Source of the DNA: Corynebacterium liangguodongii
GTDB taxonomy: Bacteria; Actinomycetota; Actinomycetes; Mycobacteriales; Mycobacteriaceae
DNA: 64,000 nt
NCBI RefSeq assembly: GCF_003070865.1
Contig: NZ_CP026948.1
Span: forward strand, 2,108,001 to 2,172,000
Reading direction: 5' to 3'
Shown: piece after piece, positions 26,601-35,065 of the stretch
Layout of the letters: every line of letters begins with the position of its first letter
Position numbering within the stretch: position 1 is the first letter of the stretch
Translations under genes and position numbers: made by a program
Notes under the pieces: generated by a model
The model's database searches: none
Told to the model about the DNA's origin: nothing
Seen by the model: the letters and a program-made list of their open reading frames with translations, nothing else

Positions 26601-27368
26601 TTATCGTTTGAGAAGGTGGTCGAGTCGCCCGTCTCGCACGGCCTGGTTGATGTCCTCGGCGGACATTGTTTTCAGGTCGTCTCGGGTGAGGGGCTGGTCG
26701 CCGTTTTTGGTGTTCGATGTGTCGATGCCGGATTGGCCGCGTGTCGCCTGGACGAGTTCGGGGTTGGCGTCGAGTGCTTTGTTGACTGCTTCGGACACCT
26801 GGTCTGCGAAGTTGTCTGCGTTAACGTCTATCTGGCGGTAGGCGTTGTCCTGCGCGAGAACCGCTTTGAGCAGGTTTTTGTTGACGCGTCGGTCGCCTAC
26901 TGCTTGGTCGATGGCGTCGTTGCGGCGGTAGGTGTTGATCTGGTCGGTGAGTTCCTTAACCTGCTGTTCGTACTCGCTGTTTTTGCTGTTCGCGGCTTCG
27001 AGGAGTGCCTGCGGGTCGTCTGGGTCGTTGGCGAGTCCGAGTGCCTGGGCGATGTTTTGGACGAGTTCGTCGCGGGCGGCTTGTGCTTGTTCTTGTTCGC
27101 GCTTTGCTGCTTCCTCCGCGGCGGTCTTAGCCTTGTTGCGGTGCTTGGCGTTTTCCTCGCGGAGGTCGCGCACCATGTTTTGCGCCCAGTCGGGCAGCGC
27201 GTCAACACTGTTGGGCTGGTCGGCGGGTTGCTGCTTGGGTGGCATATTCGCCGGGGTGCGGGTTGCTGCCTGTTGTGCTGCTGCCGCTGCTGAATTTGAT
27301 GCTGCTGCGGCCTGTTCCGCTGATGCGGCTGCTGCGGTCTGGTTAGTCGCCTGGACGTTCTCGGACAC
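26601..27368 (-). CDS. Scaffolding protein
   Basis: 255 residues. Ala/Gln-rich start (residues 1-50), a long charged helix (MVRDLREENAKHRNKAKTAA, AAKREQEQAQAARDE) and a C-terminal acidic-basic tail, the hallmark of phage scaffolds. Immediately upstream of the capsid gene. Guides capsid assembly and is absent from mature virions. Confidence 0.85.
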   Translation of the reverse strand: MSENVQATNQTAAAASAEQAAAASNSAAAAAQQAATRTPANMPPKQQPADQPNSVDALPDWAQNMVRDLREENAKHRNKAKTAAEEAAKREQEQAQAARDELVQNIAQALGLANDPDDPQALLEAANSKNSEYEQQVKELTDQINTYRRNDAIDQAVGDRRVNKNLLKAVLAQDNAYRQIDVNADNFADQVSEAVNKALDANPELVQATRGQSGIDTSNTKNGDQPLTRDDLKTMSAEDINQAVRDGRLDHLLKR

Positions 27369-27444
27369 TCGATGCTCCTAGATCGGGGAAGTTGTTCCCG
27401 CTCACCGTGCACAAAACGTCGCGTTGTCCAGTAGGGTTACCGGC

Positions 27445-27732
27445 ATGAGAAAAGCACTTGTAGCGACCGCCGCCACGCTCGCTATCACCCTCACCGCATG
27501 CGGAATGTCAGATGAAGAGCGCCAGGCTAAGGAAGCCGACCGCTACATGTCCGTGTTCACGAAGTTGTGGGACATGGACATCACGCTCGACAAGGACGCG
27601 GCGCTGCAGATTTGCGACATGAAACACGACGGCCTTGACACCAATGAAATGGTAGAGAAAGTTCACCCCGTCGACGAGGACGGTTACCGCCAGGCCGCGA
27701 CGATCATCCAGAGAGAAATGTGCCTCGGCTAG
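27445..27732 (+). CDS. Prophage lipoprotein, possible exclusion factor
   Basis: 95 residues from ATG at 27445. N-terminal signal MRKALVATAATLAITLTACG with lipobox LTAC (Cys at residue 19), so it should be anchored outside the membrane. The mature part (ADRYMSVFTKLWDMD, LQICDMKHDGLD) resembles DUF732-type small secreted proteins of mycolata. It is the only rightward gene among head genes and its end overlaps the minor head gene by four bases. Surface lipoproteins of prophages often block superinfection; that role is inferred. TAGGGT 13 bases before ATG could be a -10 box giving a leaderless message. Confidence 0.75.
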   Translation: MRKALVATAATLAITLTACGMSDEERQAKEADRYMSVFTKLWDMDITLDKDAALQICDMKHDGLDTNEMVEKVHPVDEDGYRQAATIIQREMCLG

Positions 27733-28850
27733 AAGTCTGCGATGATTCCGCCGGGTTTGGTGAGTTGTTCGCGTTTGCGGTAGCGGGGTAGGTCGTGCTG
27801 TGCGATGTGTTCGCGTAGTTTCTGCTGGTAGGTGCGGGTGCGTTGGCGTGCGTCCATGCGTGCTTGCTCCGACAGTGCGGCTTCTTCCATGCGTTTCGAC
27901 GCCCTGATTTCACGCTCGAGGCGGCGCTGCTTCTGCGTGGCCTTGTACCCCTCGTGGTTGGGGTTGGGCTGCGGTGGTGTGGTGTTGGTGATGCCGGGCA
28001 CGTAGGCGGAATGCCTGTGGCGGCAATTAGGGTGATGCAGACCGTGCGCTTCCGCTTCGCGGAGTGTCGCTTCCACACGCACGATACTATCGCCGATGCG
28101 GTGCGTTCCCCGCGGGTACTTCCCCGTCAGCGACAGCACCTTCCGCTCATAGGGGGCGCATACTGGTGCTGGCCGCGGGTGGGAGGAAACGACAACGAGG
28201 TCAACACCACGGTCGAGCATGGTGTCCGTGTGGCCTTGCAGCAATGCCCGTGTGGTGGCAGTACGCACCACCATGTGGGCGTAGGTGTCTAACCCCCACT
28301 TGCGGCCAGAATCATCAACGAAGAACCCCATGCCATCGCGGGCCATGCGGGTAAACGCCCGCTGCGTGGCCTGCTGCACCGTCATGGCTCCCGTGGTGGT
28401 GAACCCTGCGGCATCTGCCGCGATCCGACGCCAGGCGTCCTCGGTCCGGCGCAGAATGTTCGCATGCACCCTGTGCATCTGCGTCACTCCTTCGGAAGCC
28501 AGGGCAGTCACCGCAGCATCGTTCACAACCGTGGACCCGGGGGCTGCTTGGAACAAACCCGCCTGCTCGAGCTGCCCTATTTCCCGCTCCGCCTGCAACA
28601 CACCAGACGTGTACGCTTCATCCACCACACTGGCCCACAGAACAGGCGACCTGCGCTGCAAGACGGTCATCAACCCCTGGATCCGGTGACGTTCCTGCCT
28701 GATCGCGAGGAGTTGTGTCACAGCCCAGTTCGGTTCCTCCCCCACCCGTAGAAGAGCATCACGGATGATGCGGATCAGGTAGAGCTCCGCCTTTTCATAG
28801 GTAGACACGATGCTCCCGCCGATGGTGTCGAGCACATCCGGGTTGTACAC
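27729..28850 (-). CDS. Minor head protein (Phage_min_cap2-like)
   Basis: 373 residues from GTG. A long helical N-terminal part is followed by the head-protein signature (VVVSSHPRPAPVCAPYERKV and HGLHHPNCRHRHSAYVPG, about residues 220-280), and a charged helical tail (RLEREIRASKRMEEAALSEQ). Lies directly after the portal gene, as in SPP1-like and many actinophages. Probably binds the portal inside the head. Confidence 0.85.
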   Translation of the reverse strand: MYNPDVLDTIGGSIVSTYEKAELYLIRIIRDALLRVGEEPNWAVTQLLAIRQERHRIQGLMTVLQRRSPVLWASVVDEAYTSGVLQAEREIGQLEQAGLFQAAPGSTVVNDAAVTALASEGVTQMHRVHANILRRTEDAWRRIAADAAGFTTTGAMTVQQATQRAFTRMARDGMGFFVDDSGRKWGLDTYAHMVVRTATTRALLQGHTDTMLDRGVDLVVVSSHPRPAPVCAPYERKVLSLTGKYPRGTHRIGDSIVRVEATLREAEAHGLHHPNCRHRHSAYVPGITNTTPPQPNPNHEGYKATQKQRRLEREIRASKRMEEAALSEQARMDARQRTRTYQQKLREHIAQHDLPRYRKREQLTKPGGIIADF

Positions 28851-28861
28851 AGTTGCCTAGC

Positions 28862-30382
28862 CTACAGGTCGACTGGTTGGTCCGGTGCTGTGCCAAACGG
28901 GTCTGTGACCACTCCTTGTTCCTGCATGATGCGCTCAACCTCGTCGGCCTGGCGCTGATCGTCCCATTCGGGGCGCAGCATTGCGACTTTCTCACCCGTG
29001 GAGATGGCGCGTGCCGCGTCCAACGCTTGAATGGTCTGCGCCTTGTCCGCGAGCGTTTCCTGCACGGGGCGCTCCATATGAACGCTGATAGGTTCGATGA
29101 TGGTCGCCTGCCCGTGCATGAACCTGTCGCGTTGCACGAGCACGTTCACCGCTTCTTGCAAACCCGTGAGCCAGTACGCTGACTTTGCCGACCACGTGCG
29201 CAACGATGCATCGTAGCGGGCTTCTATCTCCCTTGCGGTTGGTGTCCCTGCCCCCATCGACGCGGTGTCCATCCCGAACGATGCCGGGGAGTAATTGGCG
29301 CGTTGGATGATCTTCTCGGCCCACGCAGACGCCGCGGTGAGCATGTCATCCACGCGCAGGTCCGGGGCGTAGACCTCGATGCCCTGGCTGGAGTCTGGGC
29401 GTCCACGCACGGGGGAGAACACTTCCCTATCGTCGTTGAACGCTGTGCCCGCCCCGAAGCCGCGGGTCTCGAGCATCCAGTCCGGGACGATGATTTTCTT
29501 CCGCGACAAGCGGAGTTCTGCTCTGATCTCTGTCCACACTTCATCGAGCGCGTCGAAGAGGGGGAAGAGGTCGGGGGTGAGGTCTGGGCGGCCGATGTTG
29601 CGGAGTTGCCCGTCACGTCGGAGGCCGACAACGGGGCGTGCATTCGGGATGTACCCGGCGGTAAGCGCGTTGAGGCCTGTTTCTTGCGCGCTGTCAGCGT
29701 CGACCAGGCTGATGAGCGGGATCGTTGCAGGGTGGTCACCAAGCGAGACGACGCGGCCGACGTTGTTGGCGTGGCCTGCCATAAGCCTGTAAGTGATGCG
29801 CCCGTGTTCGTGTTCTGTGAACAGGCGGTAGACATGCTTGTCCATCGGGATCGCGGGGAGTTGCTCGCAGAACATGACAGACTCGAGCCTTCCGTAGCGG
29901 AAGGTGGGGAATACCATGTCAGCGTCAACCCAGTCGATCCAGGGGTGGTCGCTCATAGTGGTGTCCCACATGATGCGCCAGCCCACACCGCCGAGTGCTG
30001 CGCAGGATTCACCGGCGACCAGCAGTTCGGAGGGGAACGTGTTTGGGTTCACCAGCGTGTCGAGGGAGGTCTTGATGTCCTGGTTGGGGTGGGTGAATGT
30101 GGGGGCGCGGTCGAACAGGAGAGTTGCTGACGTGGCTGCGATGTCCGCGGCTAGGGGGAGGTGGACGCGGCGGCGCTGCTGTGTATCAGGTGTTCCCCAG
30201 AACCAGCGGGATACGCCGCCGACGACTCCTCCTGTGAACTGGGAGGGGCGGTATTGGGTGTGGTAGGTGGATGCGAGTTGGGCAGTGTTGCCCTCCCACC
30301 ACAGTGCTGCTTCGGCGACCATGGTGCGCACGGGTTCCCATTGCGGGAGTGGCCATGGGGTGTTGGGGGCGGGGAACGGCAT
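28862..30382 (-). CDS. Portal protein
   Basis: 506 residues from ATG 30382, which overlaps the terminase stop (TAATG) and has GGAG upstream; an earlier in-frame start lies inside the terminase gene. SPP1-type portal features: PLAADIAATSATLLFDRAPT, ARSVIGxRRDGQLRNIG-like region (VVGLRRDGQLRNIG), SPASFGMDTASMGAGTPTAR near residue 385 and KAQTIQALDAARAIS near the C-terminus. Forms the dodecameric channel for packaging. Confidence 0.9.
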   Translation of the reverse strand: MPFPAPNTPWPLPQWEPVRTMVAEAALWWEGNTAQLASTYHTQYRPSQFTGGVVGGVSRWFWGTPDTQQRRRVHLPLAADIAATSATLLFDRAPTFTHPNQDIKTSLDTLVNPNTFPSELLVAGESCAALGGVGWRIMWDTTMSDHPWIDWVDADMVFPTFRYGRLESVMFCEQLPAIPMDKHVYRLFTEHEHGRITYRLMAGHANNVGRVVSLGDHPATIPLISLVDADSAQETGLNALTAGYIPNARPVVGLRRDGQLRNIGRPDLTPDLFPLFDALDEVWTEIRAELRLSRKKIIVPDWMLETRGFGAGTAFNDDREVFSPVRGRPDSSQGIEVYAPDLRVDDMLTAASAWAEKIIQRANYSPASFGMDTASMGAGTPTAREIEARYDASLRTWSAKSAYWLTGLQEAVNVLVQRDRFMHGQATIIEPISVHMERPVQETLADKAQTIQALDAARAISTGEKVAMLRPEWDDQRQADEVERIMQEQGVVTDPFGTAPDQPVDL

Positions 30383-31680
30383 TACGGGTGCTCCAATTCG
30401 CGGTTGAGGAGGCGTGCCCACTCCCACCGGGACGAATAGACGCTATAGCGGAGTGCGTCGACGTGATCGTCTTGTTCTTTGACTGGTGCTTCCACGCCTC
30501 GTTGTGCTTTCTTGTCGTCCCACCGGTAGCCGGGCAGTTCTCTAATGAGGTTGGTACACGTCTTGGATACGAGGAGGTCCCCATTGTCCAGCAGACTGGC
30601 GACTGTACGGATCCCATCGAGTACCGCGTTGTCGGCTTTCGCGAGGTCGGGGTGGTTGTCCTCCCACAGTTGGGTGTAGAACGATTTCGCGGCGGGGTCG
30701 ACGTAGGTCCATTCTGGTTCGGGCCACTTTTTCCGCCACTCGTCGCGTTTGCGGGTGAGGTCGGCGGACAGTTTCGCGTCGGTCGTGCCGGTTGCTGGTG
30801 CCCACTCGTCCAGGACGTACAGGCGGGTTATCCCCTCGTGGTCAGTGCCGACACCGAGGAGCATGCCCGCGGTGGGGTGGGTGGTGCCGTAGTCAACGCC
30901 CAGTGCCAATGTGCGGGATATCTGGGGAATGCTTTCCGGGCGGATCGTGTGCTTGTCTTCGTCCCACATGGGGTAGATAGCCCCCTCCGCTGACACCCAC
31001 AGGCCGAGAATGAACCGCTTGTACCACAGGCCCGTGTACTCGCGTCGCAAGGCGTCGCGGTACTCGTCCGACAGAGACGGGTTGTCATCCATGGTGAAGT
31101 GCCAGTACGTCCACGTGGTGAGCTGGTCGCCCTCGGGTGTGGCGTCGTCGTAATGCACAGAGCCTGGGATTTTGTTCAGGTAGTCCGCTTTCAGCCAGTG
31201 CGCGGGGGAGTCGGGGTTCGTGGTGCCCCATAGTTTCGCCCCGTCGACGGACATGCGGGCCAACATCTGCTTGAAGAACGACTTGTTCAGAACTGTGATC
31301 TCGTCGCCGAAGGCTCGCCCGATGGTCATGCCACGGATGCGGGATTCGCTGCCCTCGTCGTTCGCTCCGATGACGTGGACGCGGCGTCCGAGGATGTGCG
31401 CCGTGCCGGAGCCCTGCCGGTAGCGCACGTAGGGGCGGAAGGGTGCGAACACGTCGACGTTTTCGATTGGTTCGAACACGTTGCGGAAGATGCTGTCGCG
31501 GTTCTTACCGAAGATCACTACGCTGCCAGCCCCGGTGTAGGTTGCGCACTCGTTGAGGATGATCCACAGCCAGCCGAATGTTTTACCGGCACGCACGGAT
31601 CCGTCGAAGATGTTGACGCGCCGCGTGGAGTGCTTCACCGATTGGCGCTGCTTTACGCTCATTCCTACGGTCTCGCCCAT
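30382..31680 (-). CDS. terL: Terminase large subunit
   Basis: 432 residues. Walker A GSVRAGKTFG (about residue 27) and Walker B region GRAFGDEITVLN mark the ATPase; Asp-rich nuclease residues lie in LALGVDYGTTHPTAG and KEQDDHVDALRY. PBSX-like family. It cuts and pumps concatemeric DNA into proheads. Overlaps small subunit at 31680. Confidence 0.93.
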   Translation of the reverse strand: MGETVGMSVKQRQSVKHSTRRVNIFDGSVRAGKTFGWLWIILNECATYTGAGSVVIFGKNRDSIFRNVFEPIENVDVFAPFRPYVRYRQGSGTAHILGRRVHVIGANDEGSESRIRGMTIGRAFGDEITVLNKSFFKQMLARMSVDGAKLWGTTNPDSPAHWLKADYLNKIPGSVHYDDATPEGDQLTTWTYWHFTMDDNPSLSDEYRDALRREYTGLWYKRFILGLWVSAEGAIYPMWDEDKHTIRPESIPQISRTLALGVDYGTTHPTAGMLLGVGTDHEGITRLYVLDEWAPATGTTDAKLSADLTRKRDEWRKKWPEPEWTYVDPAAKSFYTQLWEDNHPDLAKADNAVLDGIRTVASLLDNGDLLVSKTCTNLIRELPGYRWDDKKAQRGVEAPVKEQDDHVDALRYSVYSSRWEWARLLNRELEHP

Positions 31681-32087
31681 TAGTCGACGCTCCCTTTGAT
31701 TGCTTCGATCATGGCGGTGAGTGCTTCTCGGGCGACTGCTTCTCCGCTGCGGTCTTCGGCGGGTTGGTCGGTGCCTGTGAGTTTGGAGATGCGGTCCAAG
31801 GTTTTCAGGTAGAGGTCGGTTGCTTTGTAGTCGCCTTTTGCGACGCGTGGGGAGAGTTTGCGGATGACGAGTGAGAGTTGCTCGAGTTGGAGCTGGCGTT
31901 GTTCTTCGACGTGTTCGCGGGGGAGGTCTTCTGTGTAGCGTTTGATGTCGTTGCGGACGGTGAGGACGGAGACGCCGAGTTCTTCGGCGATCTGTGGGTA
32001 GGTGTAGCCCAGGACGCGCATGTCTTTTGCCTTGCGTGAGCGTTCGGCGATGTGGAGTTTGTAGTGGTCGACGTGTTTTTGTGGCAT
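31680..32087 (-). CDS. terS: Terminase small subunit
   Basis: 135 residues with GGGAGG before ATG. An N-terminal helix-turn-helix (YTYPQIAEELGVSVLTVRND, about residues 28-47) would bind the packaging site, followed by a helical oligomerisation part. Directly upstream of and overlapping the large subunit. Confidence 0.85.
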   Translation of the reverse strand: MPQKHVDHYKLHIAERSRKAKDMRVLGYTYPQIAEELGVSVLTVRNDIKRYTEDLPREHVEEQRQLQLEQLSLVIRKLSPRVAKGDYKATDLYLKTLDRISKLTGTDQPAEDRSGEAVAREALTAMIEAIKGSVD

Positions 32088-32148
32088 GCGGTGACCTCCC
32101 GGGTCGTGGTTCGGGCGGTCAGGTTACAGCTGTGTGGGGGTTGTCCGG

Positions 32149-32691
32149 CTAGGCGATTCCTGCTTGGTAGCCTTCGGCGATGAGGCGGGCTTTGAGGTCG
32201 CGGGCGTCGGCTTCGCTGTCGCATTCGACGAGGACGGCCCATACCGCGGGTTCCGGTTCGTCGGGCATGTCTGGTATGTCGTCGTCGGTTTCCTGCTCGT
32301 CGAGTGATTCGAGGAGGGCGTCGACGTCGTCGCGGGTGAACCCGGTGCCGTCGAGGTCGGGGGTTTCTGTCAGGAGGTCGAGGAGGGCCTCGACGTCGTA
32401 GGTGGCTTTGTCCTGGGTGCGGTTGTCGATGAGGACGATTCGGCGTGCTTCGTCGGCGGTGACATCAATGTAGTGCACGTCGATCGTGTCCCAACCCAAC
32501 AGTGCCGCGGCCTGCAGTGTGTGGTTTCCGGCGATGACGGTGTTTGCGAGCTCGGGGGCTTGTGTGCCGCGGTTGACGACGATGGGTTTGTACTGGCCGT
32601 GGGTTTTGAGGGAGTCGGCGATCATGTCAACGTTGCCGCGGCGAGCGTTGCCAGGGTAGTAGGCGATGTCTTTCAACGGAACGTGGGCCAT
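32149..32691 (-). CDS. ParB-like nuclease-domain protein
   Basis: 180 residues from ATG 32691. ParB/sulfiredoxin fold: VPLKDIAYYPGNARRGNVD at the start, then NTVIAGNHTLQAAALLGWD. The acidic C-terminus (EQETDDDIPDMPDEPEP) is followed by VWAVLVECDSEADARDLKAR. Such genes often sit next to terminase genes in actinophages. The ATG lies two bases after the tRNA-Gln, so tRNA processing would leave an almost leaderless mRNA. Confidence 0.85.
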   Translation of the reverse strand: MAHVPLKDIAYYPGNARRGNVDMIADSLKTHGQYKPIVVNRGTQAPELANTVIAGNHTLQAAALLGWDTIDVHYIDVTADEARRIVLIDNRTQDKATYDVEALLDLLTETPDLDGTGFTRDDVDALLESLDEQETDDDIPDMPDEPEPAVWAVLVECDSEADARDLKARLIAEGYQAGIA

Positions 32692-32692
32692 G

Positions 32693-32764
32693 CTTCCTTG
32701 CCAGGGGTCGAACCTGGGCTTCGAGGGCCAAAACCTCGTGTGCTGCCACTTACACCACAAGGAA
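32693..32764 (-). tRNA. Phage tRNA-Gln (anticodon TTG)
   Basis: Acceptor TTCCTTG/CAAGGAA, anticodon stem CGAGG/CCTCG with loop TTTTGGC (anticodon TTG, reads CAA), T-arm CCAGG-TTCGACC-CCTGG, discriminator G. CCA is not encoded. Five bases after tRNA-Trp. Confidence 0.9.
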
Positions 32765-32769
32765 CTACG

Positions 32770-32842
32770 TTAAGGCGACAGGACTTGAACCTGCAACCAC
32801 TGGTTTTGGAGACCAGCGCTCTACCAGTTGAGCTACGCCTTA
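32770..32842 (-). tRNA. Phage tRNA-Trp (anticodon CCA)
   Basis: Acceptor TAAGGCG/CGCCTTA, D-arm GCTC-AACTGGTA-GAGC, anticodon stem CTGGT/ACCAG with loop CTCCAAA (anticodon CCA), T-arm GCAGG-TTCAAGT-CCTGT, discriminator A. CCA not encoded. Confidence 0.92.
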
Positions 32843-33182
32843 CTGCGGTGGCTAGTTTTGCGTAACGCTGGCACTAGCCCAGCCTCGATAGGACATACAC
32901 CGTTTGGTGCATGTCTCGTGCGTGCCCTGGCCTTGCACCAAGGTGGGATGCTACTCACGCTCCGCCACAGTCTTGCTCGAGTTCTACCCCCCGTGGCCAG
33001 GGATCAATGAAGGGGACATCCAACCCTTGCTCGAGCCATTCGCCAAGCCGAGCCGCACGTGGACAATAATGCAACCCAGTATGACTAGCAACCCCGTGCA
33101 GGTACTACCTCGCCCGAAAGGGGAAGGGTCATGAGTAGCCCTTAAACACTGAATCACGTGCCTGTCATCCTACACCATGATT
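32843..33182. other. Intergenic stretch ahead of the tRNAs and late genes
   Basis: About 340 bases with no convincing gene. It contains a direct repeat CTTGCTCGAG (32972 and 33026) and, on the minus strand around 33070-33095, TTGCTA and TTATTG hexamers that could be a late promoter. A packaging start site could lie here, close to the terminase genes, but no cohesive end can be identified. Confidence 0.4.
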
Positions 33183-33202
33183 GGGCTACATTTGGACACT
33201 TT
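33183..33202. promoter_or_regulatory. Operator pair 1
   Basis: GGGCTACATTTGGACAC, two GGGNNAC-like half-sites 10 bases apart (the second begins TGG), as at 34047, 39927, 47545, 53469 and 53536. Overlaps the end of the gene at 33186 and precedes the tRNA/late-gene unit. Confidence 0.55.
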
Positions 33203-33530
33203 CCCCAGTGAACATCCCAATGTTGTCGAACTCGCGGACAAAACCGATAACGTACCCGCCAGACAACATCGTGACAGTCACGTCATCGTTCACAACCGGT
33301 GTCACGTCGTACCACGCGCTGCGCTCGTTACCCATGTCAACAACATAGTTACCGCGCTGCATGACGATGGGATAGATCGCGTCCACATCGAAGCGCCCCA
33401 TGTCGATCCTTGCTCTCACCTCAAGCGCTTTGCGCCGCACTGCTTCCCACACGTTCATCGGTACCAAAACACCCCGTTGTAGCGTAGGCTTCCTACGAGC
33501 CTTGCGTTTGCAGCGCTCAAACTCGTTCAC
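33186..33530 (-). CDS. Phage protein of unknown function
   Basis: 114 residues from GTG, overlapping the WhiB-like gene by three bases (GTGA). Very basic N-terminus (FERCKRKARRKPTLQRG), then mixed strands (QRGNYVVDMGNERSAWYDV). No domain recognised. Last gene of the early leftward block before the tRNAs. Confidence 0.6.
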   Translation of the reverse strand: MNEFERCKRKARRKPTLQRGVLVPMNVWEAVRRKALEVRARIDMGRFDVDAIYPIVMQRGNYVVDMGNERSAWYDVTPVVNDDVTVTMLSGGYVIGFVREFDNIGMFTGESVQM

Positions 33531-34024
33531 GGTTTACCGTCCTTGCGTGTATGTTGCTCCGGCCACCCGAGAACGGCTTGGTGCTTCTGTTTCAGTTCCG
33601 GCAGGAGGCCCTTGCGTTTGCGGCGGGCGTAGCAGGTTCGGCAGTAGCCGCGGGCCGCGTGCGTGATGATTTCGGGTGTGAGGTGAATCGACTTGTCGCG
33701 GGGAATCATCCTCCGCCCGCAGTCCAAGCAGACTCGTGGCGTCGGGGGTCGCTTCCCGGCTCTCTCTTGTGGTGTGAGCCCTACGATGTTGTACAGGTGT
33801 GCGATTTGTTGCCTTCGCCCGTTAAGCCACACACCGGCTTGGATGACGTCCATTGCTTCGGTGACACGCTCCTTGTCAAGGGTGGTTCCGGCGGTGAGTG
33901 CATCCACAGCGCATTCGCGTTGGATGGGGCAGTGCTGGCACATCTCGATGGCGTCGGCACGTTCCTGCTCCGACGCCTGGGCTGGGTTGATGAAAACACT
34001 GTGTCCTTCACACGGTGGACGCAC
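33527..34024 (-). CDS. WhiB-family regulator with extra zinc-ribbon tail
   Basis: 165 residues from GTG. Four Wbl cysteines: Cys5 (RPPCEG) and CQHCPIQREC (about residues 29-38), followed by QAGVWLNGRRQ, corresponding to the GVWGG turn. The C-terminal half adds a second Cys set (RVCLDCGRRM and CRTCYARRKRKG). WhiB proteins bind a [4Fe-4S] cluster and alter sigma-factor promoter choice. A phage copy could modify host transcription or immunity, as reported for mycobacteriophage TM4. An operator pair lies just upstream (34047). Confidence 0.85.
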   Translation of the reverse strand: MRPPCEGHSVFINPAQASEQERADAIEMCQHCPIQRECAVDALTAGTTLDKERVTEAMDVIQAGVWLNGRRQQIAHLYNIVGLTPQERAGKRPPTPRVCLDCGRRMIPRDKSIHLTPEIITHAARGYCRTCYARRKRKGLLPELKQKHQAVLGWPEQHTRKDGKP

Positions 34025-34046
34025 ACTAAATCACACTAGTGCACGT

Positions 34047-34065
34047 GGGTTACTTTGGGCTACAC
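34047..34065. promoter_or_regulatory. Operator pair 2
   Basis: GGGTTACTTTGGGCTAC, half-sites 10 bases apart, 23 bases upstream of the WhiB-like start. Confidence 0.6.
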
Positions 34066-34293
34066 GTCTGATGCGTGTTTTTCCTGGATGCGCTCAATTT
34101 CGCGCTGCACGTACCAGGCTGCCTTCTGTAGGTCTTGCAGCACGTCACCTTTGTTGTGTCCATCGAGGCGGCATGATCGGGCCAGGTATTTGACGGCGTT
34201 ACCACCGTTGAACGTTAAATGCTCTGTGATGTCGATGGCCTGCGCGCCAGATGTGAACCCTTGGTAGTGGTCAGGGTTGATGGGGTCACTCAC
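34060..34293 (-). CDS. DUF3310-type protein
   Basis: 77 residues from GTG. Pattern INPDHYQ, then FNGGNAVKYLARSCRLDGHN and LQDLQKAAWYVQREIER is typical of DUF3310, widespread in phages, function unknown (sometimes annotated nucleotide kinase-like). Follows the cysH-like gene by 13 bases, so may be the last gene of the CRISPR-linked operon. Confidence 0.8.
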   Translation of the reverse strand: MSDPINPDHYQGFTSGAQAIDITEHLTFNGGNAVKYLARSCRLDGHNKGDVLQDLQKAAWYVQREIERIQEKHASDV

Positions 34294-34306
34294 ATTGTCA
34301 CCTCTT

Positions 34307-35065
34307 TTATCGGTTTATCAATCGGTGTTGGATGGCTGCGTGGATTGCGTCTGCGTAGTAGTCGTCTTCCCAGGAGACCATGTCCCGGCCGTGGACGCTG
34401 GACTCCTCGTGGTAGGAGCACAGGGGGTGGACACGGAGCCAGCGGCGATCCAGTTTGCCTGCGTAGGTCATGGCGTAAGCGGGGTGGACGGGGAGGTTTT
34501 CGCGATACATGTAGGCGAAGACTTCTTCGGCGGTCCAGTCGAGGATGGGACGGCAGGTGTTTTTGGAGACCGTGCCGTGCCAGCGGGCGGATCGTTGGCG
34601 CATGCGTGATTCTTGGGCGCGGACGCCGGAGATATAGCGGCCGCGGATGTTTTCTTTGAGGACGTCTTGGTGCTTTTTGTTCGGGTTGGTGTGGTGGGTT
34701 TCGTAGCCTTCTTCACCACGCTTGGGGTTGCGGAGTATTGCTCGTTTTTCGACGTATTCGACGGTGTGGGTGGCGAGGAATGCGTCCTTCACGTCGTCGC
34801 ATTCTGGCATTTCGAATGGGTCGGAGCGTACCCACACGATCGGTGCGCGTACACCAGACAATGCGAGGAGGTGTGCCACGACGGTGGAGTCTTTGCCCCA
34901 GGAGACGGAGCACACCCCGTCACCTGCCGCGGCCCACTGGGTGATGCGGGTGATGGCTTGTTCTTCTTTGCGGTCGAGGCGGGTGCCGATTGCCTGGTCA
35001 TAGCGCTCGAGGCGGGACCAGTGTTCCCTGTCCCCGTGTTTGAGGCGGGGAGAATCAATGAGCAT
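34307..35065 (-). CDS. cysH: CysH-like PAPS-reductase-family protein of the type IV-B locus
   Basis: 252 residues from ATG 35065. PP-loop motif SVSWGKDSTVVAHLLA (about residues 52-67), ENIRGRYISGVRAQESRMRQ, then PILDWTAEEVFAYMYRENLP. This is the phage/plasmid branch of the PAPS-reductase superfamily rather than assimilatory CysH. cysH-like genes are the known companion of type IV-B CRISPR loci, and here the gene lies in the same operon. Its substrate is unknown; sulfur modification of nucleic acid is a possibility only. Its start overlaps the methyltransferase stop. Confidence 0.85.
   Translation of the reverse strand: MLIDSPRLKHGDREHWSRLERYDQAIGTRLDRKEEQAITRITQWAAAGDGVCSVSWGKDSTVVAHLLALSGVRAPIVWVRSDPFEMPECDDVKDAFLATHTVEYVEKRAILRNPKRGEEGYETHHTNPNKKHQDVLKENIRGRYISGVRAQESRMRQRSARWHGTVSKNTCRPILDWTAEEVFAYMYRENLPVHPAYAMTYAGKLDRRWLRVHPLCSYHEESSVHGRDMVSWEDDYYADAIHAAIQHRLINR

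Noticed and set aside
25329..27293. 654-codon rightward open frame
   Set aside because: Complement of connector, capsid and scaffold genes, which have clear families; Val/Gly/Cys-rich shadow.
32692..32760. N-terminal extension of the ParB-like protein
   Set aside because: It would translate the tRNA-Gln; the ParB fold starts at 32691.
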